DNA of 64,000 nt. Source: Bacillus paramycoides. GTDB lineage: Bacteria; Bacillota; Bacilli; Bacillales; Bacillaceae_G. Every line of letters begins with the position of its first letter. The first letter of the stretch is position 1. Below are positions 45,190 through 54,186 of the stretch, in pieces. A program made the translations under genes and the position numbers. Under the pieces are notes generated by a model, which was not told the DNA's origin, ran no database searches, and saw only the letters and a program-made list of their open reading frames with translations. Where the stretch lies: assembly GCF_001884235.1 (NCBI RefSeq), contig NZ_MAOI01000089.1, positions 1-64,000 on the forward strand, in the 5' to 3' direction.

Positions 45190-46463
45190 TTTTTCCTCCC
45201 TAAAATGAACAATATACTTCCCATTAGTAATATGCCTACACTTACAACCAAAATGTTAGACTGAAATCCCATTCCCTCCCCTTTTTGCAGAACAATTTTA
45301 GGCCTCATACTAGGCTCTTTATCTAGCAATAAAGATTGATCTGGAATTTTTATGAAACTTTGTAAAATACGCATCCCTGGTGATTGAAAGAACAACTGAT
45401 ATTCCGGAGTATCTTGTGTTAACAAAAGAAAATAGGCATCTGCTTTGTATGGAATATTACTAATACCTGAACCGTCTGTATCTACTTTTAAAGAAGCATC
45501 CCAATAATTTTTATAGATATTATTTTCCCTGCTTTGTGCAGCTTGCGATTCATTAACATTCCCTATCATTACATTTTGAGTAAATTCATTCTCACGGGCA
45601 TCCTTAAATTGTAATCCGATAAAATTATTAGAAATTGAATTACTCATAATAGTATTATGCTTTGCCTTTTCTACATAAATACCTACTCTATTATTAGCAA
45701 TTTCATTTTGCAAAATGTTTGTTTTTATCGCATCATATAGTAATATGCCTTGTGCATGAACATTACTTTTATTGTCAATAAAGTGATTTCCTACTATAGA
45801 TGTTTCCTTTGTTCCCATAATCATAGCACCTGTTGTATTTTCTTTTGATATATTTTTTTCAACAACCGTTCTATCAGAATACATAAGATGAATGCCATAA
45901 CGAGACTGCCAGATTGTATTTTCCTTTATTGTGTTATTGTCGCTTTGTTCTAAATAAATACCATCACGGACATTTTGGATTTTGATATTCTCTATAAGAT
46001 TACGATTGGATTGCCATAAATCAATTCCATTGGCCCGTTTTTGTCCAACAATTATACTGTTCTCAATTTTTATATTACTAGCATCTTCTAACTTAATCCC
46101 CATGTATGACGCGTGAACTTCCAATCCACTGATGTAGTGCTTATCCCCCGCTACAAATATCGCTGGCTGATCTGTATTATCATTACATTGTTCTATTTTC
46201 AAATCTTTAAGGATAACGTTTTCCTTTTTTATTGTAATAATAGGATCCTTACCACAAGAGATTATTTTAGTATTTTTATCCCCTTGTATTGTAATCGGTT
46301 TCGATATTTTTATCGTTTCATTATAAGCTCTATTTTCTAATTTAATTGTTTCATATGGGGAAGCCGCGTCAATTTTTGATTGCAATGTAGACTCAGCATG
46401 AATACTTACTCCTGGAAAACAAAAAACTAAAAATAAAAGAAGAGAAGAACAAATTTTTTTCAT
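45186..46463 (-). CDS. nosD: NosD-like periplasmic/extracytoplasmic beta-helix protein
   Basis: About 425 residues; ATG at 46463 follows AGAAGGGA, while the longer frame to 46565 lacks a site. It has a signal peptide, then a parallel beta-helix of ~12 turns with repeated N-x-I / G-I-x-L patterns (NSISNNFIGLQFKDARENEF), and a C-terminal TM anchor (SILFILGRKN end). First gene of nosD-L-Y-F. Confidence 0.87.
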   Translation of the reverse strand: MKKICSSLLLFLVFCFPGVSIHAESTLQSKIDAASPYETIKLENRAYNETIKISKPITIQGDKNTKIISCGKDPIITIKKENVILKDLKIEQCNDNTDQPAIFVAGDKHYISGLEVHASYMGIKLEDASNIKIENSIIVGQKRANGIDLWQSNRNLIENIKIQNVRDGIYLEQSDNNTIKENTIWQSRYGIHLMYSDRTVVEKNISKENTTGAMIMGTKETSIVGNHFIDNKSNVHAQGILLYDAIKTNILQNEIANNRVGIYVEKAKHNTIMSNSISNNFIGLQFKDARENEFTQNVMIGNVNESQAAQSRENNIYKNYWDASLKVDTDGSGISNIPYKADAYFLLLTQDTPEYQLFFQSPGMRILQSFIKIPDQSLLLDKEPSMRPKIVLQKGEGMGFQSNILVVSVGILLMGSILFILGRKN

Positions 46464-46624
46464 ATACAGTTCCCTTCTCTCAAAGCTATTAGTTATCACT
46501 ATAGAAGAGAATACCAATAATTTGTGTGAAATTTGTGAAAAATAAACGTGTTTTTTGTGATACATATGAAATTATTACCTGGAGATAAAATTTGACTCAA
46601 TAAAAAAGGCATAATGATAAAAAA

Positions 46625-46648
46625 GAAGCAACCTTAGGCTGCTTCTCT
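46625..46648 (-). terminator. Terminator after the FTR1 gene
   Basis: GAAGCA and TGCTTC arms around ACCTTAGGC, followed by TTTTTT on the minus strand. Confidence 0.7.
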
Positions 46649-46655
46649 CTTACGT

Positions 46656-47642
46656 TTAAGCTATTACTTTTCCAGTTTCTGTAATGATTTTTTTCTTGAT
46701 GGCTTTTCGCTTTGTTATGTAACGTTGTGCAAAATAAGAACCTAATACATACACAACAGCTAGCCCTTGTAAAACTAAAGATTCTACATTTGGGAATACA
46801 CAAAACCAAACTTGCATCCATTGAGGAATCACAAGATTATGAATCGGTGTTGTGCTTATCCATCCAGCTAACTGCATTTCTTGTACTGTTTCACCGACCA
46901 TTACCGCGAGAACCATTACTAATAATGCCCCTGTAAATACCAACATTTTTTTATGTGGTAGTCGTTTTTGAGCTAAGAAGGTGAGAACTCCTACAATCAT
47001 CGTTAAACCGAAGCCAATTAATACACCTTGATAAACGATAGCGGAGCCTACTTCTAGTCGCAGAGATTGAAGGAATAGAACAACTTCAAATCCTTCTCGA
47101 TAAATGCATGTTAAACCGATAACAAATAGAGACCAAAACGTGGTTTTTTGTACAATTTCCCCGCTGTTAGAAGTAACTTCTTTTTTTCTTTGATTATGGA
47201 GTTTAATCCAGCCAGTCCAATAAATTTGATGAAAGAACCAGTTCATAATGATAAGTAAAACAATGACTGCTAAACAGCCTGTAAATGCCTGAATATTCAA
47301 TTCAGATGCATTTACCGAAGAAATAATAGCTATAACAATAAACCAAGTTGCCACTGTTGCTAATAACGAAACACCAGATCCTAAAGCAATAGGTTTCCAA
47401 ACAGCATCTTGCTTCTTGCGAACCAATCCAGAAATGATAGCGGATAAAACTAGTATCGCTTCTAACCCTTCCCTGAAAACGAGAATAGCGGTATTGATAA
47501 TGGCTGACCCAGTACCTATATTTTTGGCAGTTGGGTCAGGATTCCCTTGAAAGTATATACCTTGCCATACAATTACACCTACAACCATAAGAATCGAAAT
47601 TGTGAGCAATACGGTTTTAAGATTGAAAATTTTTCTACTCAT
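46656..47642 (-). CDS. FTR1-family high-affinity iron permease
   Basis: The 328-residue polytopic protein carries two REGxE iron motifs, R57-EGLE-61 and YREGFEVV (~180), in TM helices, as in FTR1/EfeU. It has about eight TM helices. GGGAGAG precedes the ATG. In bacteria such permeases take up Fe(III) together with an oxidase or lipoprotein, none of which is seen next to it. A Fur-like site lies upstream, consistent with iron-repressed expression. Confidence 0.88.
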   Translation of the reverse strand: MSRKIFNLKTVLLTISILMVVGVIVWQGIYFQGNPDPTAKNIGTGSAIINTAILVFREGLEAILVLSAIISGLVRKKQDAVWKPIALGSGVSLLATVATWFIVIAIISSVNASELNIQAFTGCLAVIVLLIIMNWFFHQIYWTGWIKLHNQRKKEVTSNSGEIVQKTTFWSLFVIGLTCIYREGFEVVLFLQSLRLEVGSAIVYQGVLIGFGLTMIVGVLTFLAQKRLPHKKMLVFTGALLVMVLAVMVGETVQEMQLAGWISTTPIHNLVIPQWMQVWFCVFPNVESLVLQGLAVVYVLGSYFAQRYITKRKAIKKKIITETGKVIA

Positions 47643-47667
47643 ATATGTCTCTCCCAGTCATATAATT

Positions 47668-47686
47668 GACATTGATAATCTATCTC
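47668..47686. promoter_or_regulatory. Fur-like box upstream of FTR1
   Basis: GACATTGATAATCTATCTC matches the 19-base Fur consensus at about 13 positions, with the core TTGATAAT intact. It lies 26 bases before the start codon. Confidence 0.5.
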
Positions 47687-47774
47687 AGCTAAATGTATAC
47701 TAATTGCAACTTTCAGTCAATATGTTTATAAGTGATCCTGCTGATATAAAGCGGGCATCACACGCTAATACATT

Positions 47775-47973
47775 TTGTGGAAATAAAAAGGCGATCTTTG
47801 TGCAGGAAACTCATGTCGCAGCCAGATGGCAGAAGGATGGGGTAAACAATGCTGATTTAGTAGTCACTCTTTACAGCCAAGCAGATTCTGCGTGTTCGAC
47901 AACACCTCTTCATGTGCCTCGAGTTCATTGGGGATTTAATGATCCAGCCGGAAAAGGGTGGTCTGAGTTCTAA
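47775..47973 (+). pseudogene. arsC: Arsenate reductase (thioredoxin type) relic
   Basis: One frame gives NKKAIF, a second [16 protein letters not shown], which is the ArsC active-site loop. The sequence then jumps to [38 protein letters not shown] and a stop. About 60 central codons and the C-terminus are gone, and the frame is shifted. It cannot encode a working reductase. Confidence 0.85.
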
Positions 47974-48075
47974 CGTGTGTGAGATGAGATTTGGACACGT
48001 AGGAACTCTTTTTTGTGTTGTTTTATTTTTAAAAATTATTACGATACGTGAAATTATTGTGTATCGTAGTAAAAA

Positions 48076-48110
48076 AGCCCCCATAGACCATAAATCTATG
48101 AGAGCTGCCT
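48076..48110 (-). terminator. Terminator of the 36-residue ORF
   Basis: On the minus strand AGCTCTCATAGA and TCTATGGGGGCT arms are followed by TTTTTT. Confidence 0.65.
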
Positions 48111-48137
48111 AAGGGTATTTTACGTTTCGGCTCGTTT

Positions 48138-48248
48138 CTATTGTAACAAGCTTTCACCAAATAACAAAAACATAACGATCCAAAACCAAATAATCAAACG
48201 AAATGCACTCTTGAAACCGCCCCACAGAGAAAATGTTTCCTCTTGCAT
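48138..48248 (-). CDS. 36-residue single-TM peptide
   Basis: The minus-strand frame begins MQEETFSLWGGFKSAF and continues with the hydrophobic RLIIWFWIVMFLLF, ending GESLLQ. GAAAGGATGA lies upstream at workable spacing, and a terminator follows. One TM helix is predicted. It is probably co-transcribed with the gene at 48264. The family is not recognised. Confidence 0.5.
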   Translation of the reverse strand: MQEETFSLWGGFKSAFRLIIWFWIVMFLLFGESLLQ

Positions 48249-48263
48249 TTTTATCATCCTTTC

Positions 48264-48485
48264 TTACTTGTCCTTTGGTTCTCGAAACCATTCATACATT
48301 GCCTGCTGGCTTATAATCCATTCCTTACGTTTCCCTTCAGGATGCAAAAAGTACTTCACTAAACTTTCTTGTAGCATGCGCTCTAAATCATTTATTTGCT
48401 TCTCGTTCATTAGAGAGGTGCTATATTTATTCTTAATTGTCTCACAAGGAATCCCCCAATAAAAAGCTACTTCAGATGGTCTCAT
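48264..48485 (-). CDS. Small HTH-like protein, start codon uncertain
   Basis: At least 73 residues (MRPSEVAFYWGIPCETIKNK...). The first 20 resemble an excisionase/AlpA-type helix-turn-helix. The ATG at 48485 has no ribosome site. AAAGGAG lies further upstream, in frame with ATT CCC ATA AAA GAA, which would add PIKEIDKY before the Met. A rare ATT or ATA start is therefore possible. It precedes the 36-residue membrane ORF by 15 bases. Confidence 0.5.
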   Translation of the reverse strand: MRPSEVAFYWGIPCETIKNKYSTSLMNEKQINDLERMLQESLVKYFLHPEGKRKEWIISQQAMYEWFREPKDK

Positions 48486-48705
48486 GTATTTATCAATTTC
48501 TTTTATGGGAATTCTCCTTTGTTTGTGCTTTTCCTTTTATGTTACAATAAATAAAGAAGGAAATGGACTAGATTTCCTTCTACTTCAGTCACTCATTAAC
48601 TATGCCCTTTGTTTGCTATTAAGCAAATGAAGGGTTTTTATTTTGCTTGTTTATATTTACTATCTATGACAGCCAAACGGATCAACTTCAGCTTAATATC
48701 CTTAC

Positions 48706-49129
48706 AGATTTTGCGATACGGGAAAGCCCATATCGTACTTTAGTCGGCCTTTAGGCATGGGATGAAAGGATCGCTATTTCATAGAAAAACATTTGTGTTT
48801 TGGTTATACTGAAACTATAGACAAGTACAAGTCTTTAAAACGACATTGTGTTCCTTGAAAACAAGATATCATATGGAGTTCGGTAGCCAAATTCATGCTA
48901 TCGGTAAAATGATATGTGCCGTCAAGAACAAGACGCTAAAACATCTGAACACGAACCTGTACGGTATGGTGATAGTAGCGTAGCTCACGAACCTATACGG
49001 TCTGTCGTGAGAGTGGTGATGGCACACCGCAATCTTGCACGTCAGCGATACCAGAAATGGACTTCGCCTTTGGTAGCAAGAATCCCACTGACGTTAGTCT
49101 GCTTGCCCCTTTAGGGGTGGGAGTGTCAA
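48706..49129 (+). mobile_element. Non-autonomous IS200/IS605 derivative
   Basis: It starts right after TTAC (48702-48705), with the left hairpin region AAAGCCCATAT...TTTAGGCATGGGATG, and ends TTAGGGGTGGGAGTGTCAA. The 424 bases contain no transposase. The right part (from ~48955) is nearly identical to the element at 4351-4762 and looks like a tnpB right end with omega-RNA-like structure. A 66-codon frame inside it is not a gene. Confidence 0.75.
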
Positions 49130-49221
49130 TAAGAGAAAGCCATTCAGATGTACCAATTTTCATATCCTCCCCATTCCCTTTTTATACTTCAAAAAAATTA
49201 ACCCCTTAAAACATTTGTATT

Positions 49222-49570
49222 TTACACTAATTTAACCACTAGGGAATCCTCATCATATTCGTGAATGTGTAAATCATAGCGCATATCTGTTGCATCCAGT
49301 ACTTTACAAAACCTCTGATAGTAAGCCGGATTACTTACTTCCATGCCAATTTCTTCATTCCTTATCTTTATAAAATAACCTTGTAAGGTTATTTGTTTGT
49401 TTTTCAGATATTTTACAGGAAAATTCTTAATAACATCCTTAACTCACTTTAAACCACTTATTTTCGCTTACAACAAAACCTTTGTTGTTTAGGTCTTATT
49501 TCATTCACTTTTAAATAAACATTGGTTATATCGAAATCTGAGAAGCCGTTTTTGATGAGAGTATGATTTT
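49222..49570 (-). pseudogene. Degraded plasmid-type gene of unknown function
   Basis: The longest clean run, 49222 to about 49445, reads GYFIKIRNEEIGMEVSNPAY, then RFCKVLDATDMRYDLHIHEY, and ends SLVVKLV. Upstream, NGFSDFDITNVYLKVNEIRP lies in a different frame with stops between. It looks like one gene broken by frameshifts, with no start. The family is not recognised. Confidence 0.45.
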
Positions 49571-49582
49571 TTTAGTTAATTC

Positions 49583-49721
49583 CTAAAAATAACAAAAGAG
49601 CTGGATTTTCACCACAGCTCTTTTGTTATTTGGGTCTGTATGTGTACATGTGGGATATTGAGAACAGCCAAAAAACTTATTTCCTGTTTTATTCGAATTA
49701 CGAACAATTAAATGATTTTTT
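49583..49721 (-). pseudogene. Truncated zinc-ribbon (topoisomerase C4-like) tail
   Basis: The minus-strand frame reads HLIVRNSNKTGNKFFGCSQY then PTCTHTDPN. This is the second half of the C4 zinc finger found at the end of topoisomerase I and some NERD-type nucleases; the first Cys pair is missing. The frame begins exactly at the solo IS6 end at 49722-49739, so an IS-related deletion cut the gene. Confidence 0.6.
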
Positions 49722-49739
49722 AAACTTTGCAACAGAACC
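49722..49739. repeat. Solitary IS6-type terminal repeat
   Basis: AAACTTTGCAACAGAACC is the IS257/IS431-like end. It separates the zinc-ribbon fragment from the 3' end of the P450 gene. Confidence 0.6.
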
Positions 49740-49755
49740 CTAATACATTTTTTAA

Positions 49756-52700
49756 TTATCCCGCCCAAACATCTTTTGAATAATACAGGTTTTCTTCTAA
49801 CTGTTGTAGCCACGCACTTGCTTGTTGTTCGCTTACGTTGTGAATGTTAGCGTAACATTTAATAAGCGTATTCTCTACATCTGGCGCCATTTTTCTTCCA
49901 TCACCACATATATACAAATTCGCACCTTGATTAAGTAAATTAATCACCTTTTCAGCATCTTGTTTTATTAAATGCTGAACGTATATTTTCGGCTGATCCT
50001 TCATTCGGGAGAAAGCTGTGTGAAGAGCCACAATTCCTTCTTTCTGTGTTTGCTCAAGTTCTTCTTGATATAGATAATCCTCTTTAGGTGAACGACACCC
50101 AAAATAGAGATGCGCTTCACCTAATGATTCACCATTAATTTTCATTGATTTTCGAGCTTGCAGAAAACCTCTAAACGGTGCAATTCCTGTTCCCGGCCCC
50201 ACCATAATAATCGGGGTTTTAGGATTTTTCGGAAGTTCGAAGCCAGACTGTGAATTTGAAATAAAACATGTAATCGAATCTCCCTCTTTAAGCTGAGCTA
50301 AGTAGGTAGAAGCAATTCCTCTGTATTTTCCATTTCCACTCCATGCGTTGTCTTCCACAACACCAACGGTAATACTCAATTTCTGGTCATTTACTCTTGG
50401 CGAAGAAGAAATTGAATAATATCGTGGGCGCAATGCTGGAAGTAATTCTATAAAATTACTAAATTCCATTTCGCATGCTGGGTATCTCTCTAATAATTCA
50501 AGCATAGTTAATCGTCTGGATAAAACTTGTTCTTTATAAACATGTTTTTCTAATAGTGCTTCGAGCTCTATTTTATGTGGCGGACAAACAGTTTTTGCTG
50601 CCATGGCACGTAATTGATTTCTTGTGACCGGTTCCTGAAGTTCTACAAATTGCAGTAACTCGTTAATTGAAACAGTGCGCCCTAAAGGAAGATGTACTAA
50701 TTTTTTATTATCACTAGTTAACCGGATAAAATGAGACCCATTTAACTGAAAACGAGTTAGCACACGATTCACCAATTCAGGATAATTTCTTGGAATCACA
50801 CCTAAATGGTCGCCTTCTTTGTAAGTCACATTACTCGGTAAAGAAATTTCAAGGTGCCTTGTGCTTCTTGCGCTACATGGCTGTTGTAATTCTTTATTCT
50901 TGTCAACTTGTGCTGTAAAAGTAGGATGCACTTTTGTTAAAGTCGCTACCGCTCCACTTCCTACATATTCAAAGGAAAGAGTAGAAGCACTTATTTCATT
51001 ACCTTTGATATCAAGATTGAAATAATCTGCTACATCATTCCATAGCTGCTCACGCCACTCTTCATAAGCTTCTTCAAAGTCATCACTTGCATCTCCTTCA
51101 CCACGCTCTGTTAGACGCTCTGCTCCTTTTATTGCAAGTTGTTCATCAATAAAGAAAGGTACCTTTTGATAGGTAGTGGCCCAGCTCTTATCGCCGCAGC
51201 CAAATACAGCATAGTGAACACCTTTCACTTCATGCTCAGATGCTTTCTCCAACCACTCTACAAACTTCTTCGCATTATCAGGCGGATTTCCGTTATAAGA
51301 AGCAGAGATAATCAATACCACTCCTTTTTTAGGAAGGTTCCCTGCATGAGAATCTAATGAAGCAGCTTGTGCTGCAAATCCTTTACTAAGAGCGATATCT
51401 ACCAATTCACGTGCTATTCCTTCTGCTGTCCCCATATTGGAACCATATAGTACGAGTAATGGCGTGTTATGAACATTATCTACTACTTTACGAACATTTT
51501 TTTCTGGTTGTTCACGGTAAGGAGCAGGGATACCACCTAAAGGGATTTTTTTTGATACTGCTTTTACAGTAAGCCCTTCTGGTTTTAACGTTAAAGTTTC
51601 TTTAATATCTAATTCGTAATTTTCATGATCATAAAAATCAAAATGCTTCAACATCATACCAAGTACAAGAGTCGCTTCATGAATTGCAAACTGCTGTCCT
51701 ATACATGCACGCTGTCCGTTTCCAAAAGGCTTGAATGCGTGCTGTGGAATTGTACTTGGATTTTCGAAACGTTCTGGTCGAAATTCCTCTACATCCTCAC
51801 CCCAAATTGTTTTATCACGATGAAGCTGTGGAATAAGTACCTTAATCTCTTCTCCCTGCTTTAACAAATATTCTCCACCAAGCACAGTGTCTTCTTTTGG
51901 ATATAGAGAAAAAGCAGGGGCAGTGGGCCATAAACGAAGGGATTCATTTAATACCATAGTAATATATTTCAACTGCTTCACTTGTCTATAAGTAGGAACA
52001 GGATCTATCAATACACGAGTTGCTTCTTCTGTTGCTTTATGTAAAATATGCGGATTTTTCACTAAGAAATAAAGTGCAAACGACAATAGACCACTCGTCG
52101 TCTCATGGCCCGCGATTAAAAATGTAATCATTTGATAACGAATATTTTCATCATCTAACACTTCTCCTGTTTCCGGGTCTTTTCCGTTTAGCATATGAGC
52201 AAGCAGATCATCTCCTTGCTCACCACTTATTTTTCGATCTGCAATTATTTTATCCACTAACCCATTCATGTATTGAATATCTTTTTGAAGTTGAAATTTT
52301 TTCTCCTTATATGATGGATCATCTGGGTTCACACGTTGTAATTGGCTCATTGACTCATCTAGTGCACGCACCATGCTCATAATAAATGGATGAGGCTGAT
52401 CACGATAGAAACTGTTAAAGCGATAATTAAAACCACAAAGTCCAATTGTATCAAGTGTCAAACGTGTCATATCCTCTGGTACATCAATGTGCTCATCAGC
52501 ATTTAAGCGCCCCCATTTTTGAATCAACTGTATAGCAATATCTACCATCATCGCATGGTACCCCTTCATTGCTTGTTGACTAAAAATTGGTAATAAAATG
52601 TTATGAGCTTTTTTCCAGTTCTTTTCGTATGACCAACTCGTAAAAAGACCATCTCCAGCAAAGCTTCTTACATTTTTGAGTGCTGGGCCTATGCTTTTAT

Positions 52701-52905
52701 CAAAGCGTGATTCATCACATACCTCTTTAACTAATCGTTGACTAGATACATAACGCGTAACCTGATTAGGTGTTTCAAACTTAAATATTTCTCCCATTTG
52801 ATCAGCAATTTTCATTAAAGATTGAAGTGGTTTTTCTTTATTTAATAATAATAAATTTCCAAGATCTCCATCTGTTTTAGGTTGCGGTATTTCCTTTACG
52901 ACCAT
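49756..52905 (-). CDS. cyp102A: Self-sufficient P450-reductase fusion (CYP102A / BM3 type)
   Basis: The 1049-residue enzyme, exactly the length of B. megaterium BM3, hydroxylates fatty acids using NADPH. ATG at 52905 follows GGGGAGAGGG and begins [11 protein letters not shown], like BM3. The heme domain has the I-helix AGHETTSG, K-helix ESLRLWP and heme Cys in [13 protein letters not shown] flavodoxin-like FMN domain ([14 protein letters not shown]) and an FAD/NADPH reductase ([24 protein letters not shown]-terminal DVWAG) follow. It is divergent from a TetR regulator, as in other CYP102A loci. Intact and probably active. Confidence 0.96.
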   Translation of the reverse strand: MVVKEIPQPKTDGDLGNLLLLNKEKPLQSLMKIADQMGEIFKFETPNQVTRYVSSQRLVKEVCDESRFDKSIGPALKNVRSFAGDGLFTSWSYEKNWKKAHNILLPIFSQQAMKGYHAMMVDIAIQLIQKWGRLNADEHIDVPEDMTRLTLDTIGLCGFNYRFNSFYRDQPHPFIMSMVRALDESMSQLQRVNPDDPSYKEKKFQLQKDIQYMNGLVDKIIADRKISGEQGDDLLAHMLNGKDPETGEVLDDENIRYQMITFLIAGHETTSGLLSFALYFLVKNPHILHKATEEATRVLIDPVPTYRQVKQLKYITMVLNESLRLWPTAPAFSLYPKEDTVLGGEYLLKQGEEIKVLIPQLHRDKTIWGEDVEEFRPERFENPSTIPQHAFKPFGNGQRACIGQQFAIHEATLVLGMMLKHFDFYDHENYELDIKETLTLKPEGLTVKAVSKKIPLGGIPAPYREQPEKNVRKVVDNVHNTPLLVLYGSNMGTAEGIARELVDIALSKGFAAQAASLDSHAGNLPKKGVVLIISASYNGNPPDNAKKFVEWLEKASEHEVKGVHYAVFGCGDKSWATTYQKVPFFIDEQLAIKGAERLTERGEGDASDDFEEAYEEWREQLWNDVADYFNLDIKGNEISASTLSFEYVGSGAVATLTKVHPTFTAQVDKNKELQQPCSARSTRHLEISLPSNVTYKEGDHLGVIPRNYPELVNRVLTRFQLNGSHFIRLTSDNKKLVHLPLGRTVSINELLQFVELQEPVTRNQLRAMAAKTVCPPHKIELEALLEKHVYKEQVLSRRLTMLELLERYPACEMEFSNFIELLPALRPRYYSISSSPRVNDQKLSITVGVVEDNAWSGNGKYRGIASTYLAQLKEGDSITCFISNSQSGFELPKNPKTPIIMVGPGTGIAPFRGFLQARKSMKINGESLGEAHLYFGCRSPKEDYLYQEELEQTQKEGIVALHTAFSRMKDQPKIYVQHLIKQDAEKVINLLNQGANLYICGDGRKMAPDVENTLIKCYANIHNVSEQQASAWLQQLEENLYYSKDVWAG

Positions 52906-53082
52906 TTGTAACCCTCTCCCCTTTATGTAAATTAATGAATTGTTGCTGATAGTTATCCATAAACTGTCCTCAACATCTTGAACCAACTGGTCTGTTAATT
53001 CTCCCTTTTTGCTTTCAATGAGCTCACAAATCTCCATAAAACTTCCAAACAAGATTTCATTTTTTCTAACGTCTTCAAACAA
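52906..53082 (-). other. In-frame open segment before the P450 start
   Basis: 59 codons upstream of the P450 ATG are open in the same frame from a TTG at 53082 ([20 protein letters not shown], later [17 protein letters not shown]). There is no ribosome site before the TTG, while a good one sits inside, just before the ATG. It is probably the tail of a lost gene rather than a P450 extension. Confidence 0.45.
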
Positions 53083-53195
53083 CTAAGTTTTCATTGTCGT
53101 TGGAAGTTTTAGCTTTGTATTCATTGTGTATACTTCTGTTTTAGATATGTTTTCGTTAATCAGTCACAAAACCCTAATTATAAGCGTTCATTACT

Positions 53196-53279
53196 TTAGG
53201 TAGTAATATGATTGGATTCAATTATATCTGTTAATTGGTCGAGAATTCGTAAACGTGATAGTATTCGTTTTGTACTCAT
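53196..53279 (-). CDS. 27-codon ORF between TetR operator and P450
   Basis: It reads MSTKRILSRLRILDQLTDII and ends SNHITT. AAAGGAAA lies upstream of the ATG. It may be the start of a gene whose remainder was deleted, or a small leader peptide. No family is recognised. Confidence 0.35.
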   Translation of the reverse strand: MSTKRILSRLRILDQLTDIIESNHITT

Positions 53280-53310
53280 GTACTTTCCTTTCTTTCTTGT
53301 TTGAAATTTG

Positions 53311-53354
53311 CAATAACAAACAATTGTTGATTATCAATCAGTTGTTTGTTATTG
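53311..53354. promoter_or_regulatory. Inverted repeat, TetR operator candidate
   Basis: CAATAACAAACAA (53311-53323) is complementary to TTGTTTGTTATTG (53342-53354). A weaker repeat lies between them. It sits between the divergent P450-side ORF and tetR. Confidence 0.65.
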
Positions 53355-53489
53355 TTCAATTGTTAGTTATATTATAATATCGAGAACAGAGTATGACCAT
53401 AATCAAAAAATCTAGTATTGTCTAGTATCAACCAAATCATTTGTATGTGTCTTTTTTTTATGAAATATTGAACATTGGAGGGGAATTTG

Positions 53490-54134
53490 ATGGAAAATAA
53501 TCCGAAAACGGACAGAAGAATTAAGCGATCAAAAATAGCTTTAAAAAAATCTCTTTTCTCATTAATGGCAGAAAAAGATTTAAAGTCAATATCCATTACG
53601 GAGATCGCAGAAAGAGCGGATTGTAATAGAGGAACATTCTATTTCCATTACGAAAGCAAAGAAAATTTATTAGAAGAAATAGTTCAAGAAAAGATGGAAG
53701 ACTTGATTAAAGCATTAGTTGACTCATACCCAAACGACAAGGATATCCTATTTGAAGAAATGTCTTCTGCGGCAATGGCGCTATTTACGCACTTTTGGAA
53801 TAATGTTGATTATTATCAATTAATGCTGAATAAGCATGTGTATTCAGGTTTTCAAGAGTATTTGTGTGAAACAATCAATAACCATTTTTTAAAAAATTTA
53901 AGAGCGGTACGAATAAATCCAAACCATCATATTAATCATGAAATAAATTCTTATTATACAGCCTATTCCATCTTAGGAATGCTGGTTTATTGGTTTAAAA
54001 ACGACCTAGTTTACACCCCTCAATATATGGCCAATCAATTAATGAATATCCTGACAAATCATCCTTATAAAGTGAATATCATTGGATCTGAAAAGGATAC
54101 GGTAGTGATTCAAAAAATAAACCACCACATCTGA
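53490..54134 (+). CDS. TetR-family regulator next to the P450
   Basis: About 214 residues; ATG at 53490 follows GGAGGGG, whereas the TTG at 53475 overlaps that site. The DNA-binding domain is clear (LKSISITEIAERADCNRGTF, then YFHYESKENLLEE). The C-terminal domain is of the TetR_C_8-like type (DYYQLMLNKHVYSGFQEYL). It is divergent from cyp102A. In B. megaterium a TetR protein, Bm3R1, represses BM3 and responds to fatty acids. A similar role is likely, though the operator here differs. Confidence 0.85.
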   Translation: MENNPKTDRRIKRSKIALKKSLFSLMAEKDLKSISITEIAERADCNRGTFYFHYESKENLLEEIVQEKMEDLIKALVDSYPNDKDILFEEMSSAAMALFTHFWNNVDYYQLMLNKHVYSGFQEYLCETINNHFLKNLRAVRINPNHHINHEINSYYTAYSILGMLVYWFKNDLVYTPQYMANQLMNILTNHPYKVNIIGSEKDTVVIQKINHHI

Positions 54135-54186
54135 ATTTAATGATTGGTGGAAATGATGGAGGAATGAGGGCTATCCCTGGCTCATA

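Noticed and set aside
46500-46560. FNR site before nosD from repeated TGTGAAA motifs
   Set aside because: The motifs are direct repeats and do not form the TGTGA-N6-TCACA palindrome.
48914-49114. 66-codon frame inside the IS605 derivative (also its minus-strand twin at 4289-4483)
   Set aside because: The conserved sequence is better explained as a tnpB right end with RNA structure; the frame has no start signals.
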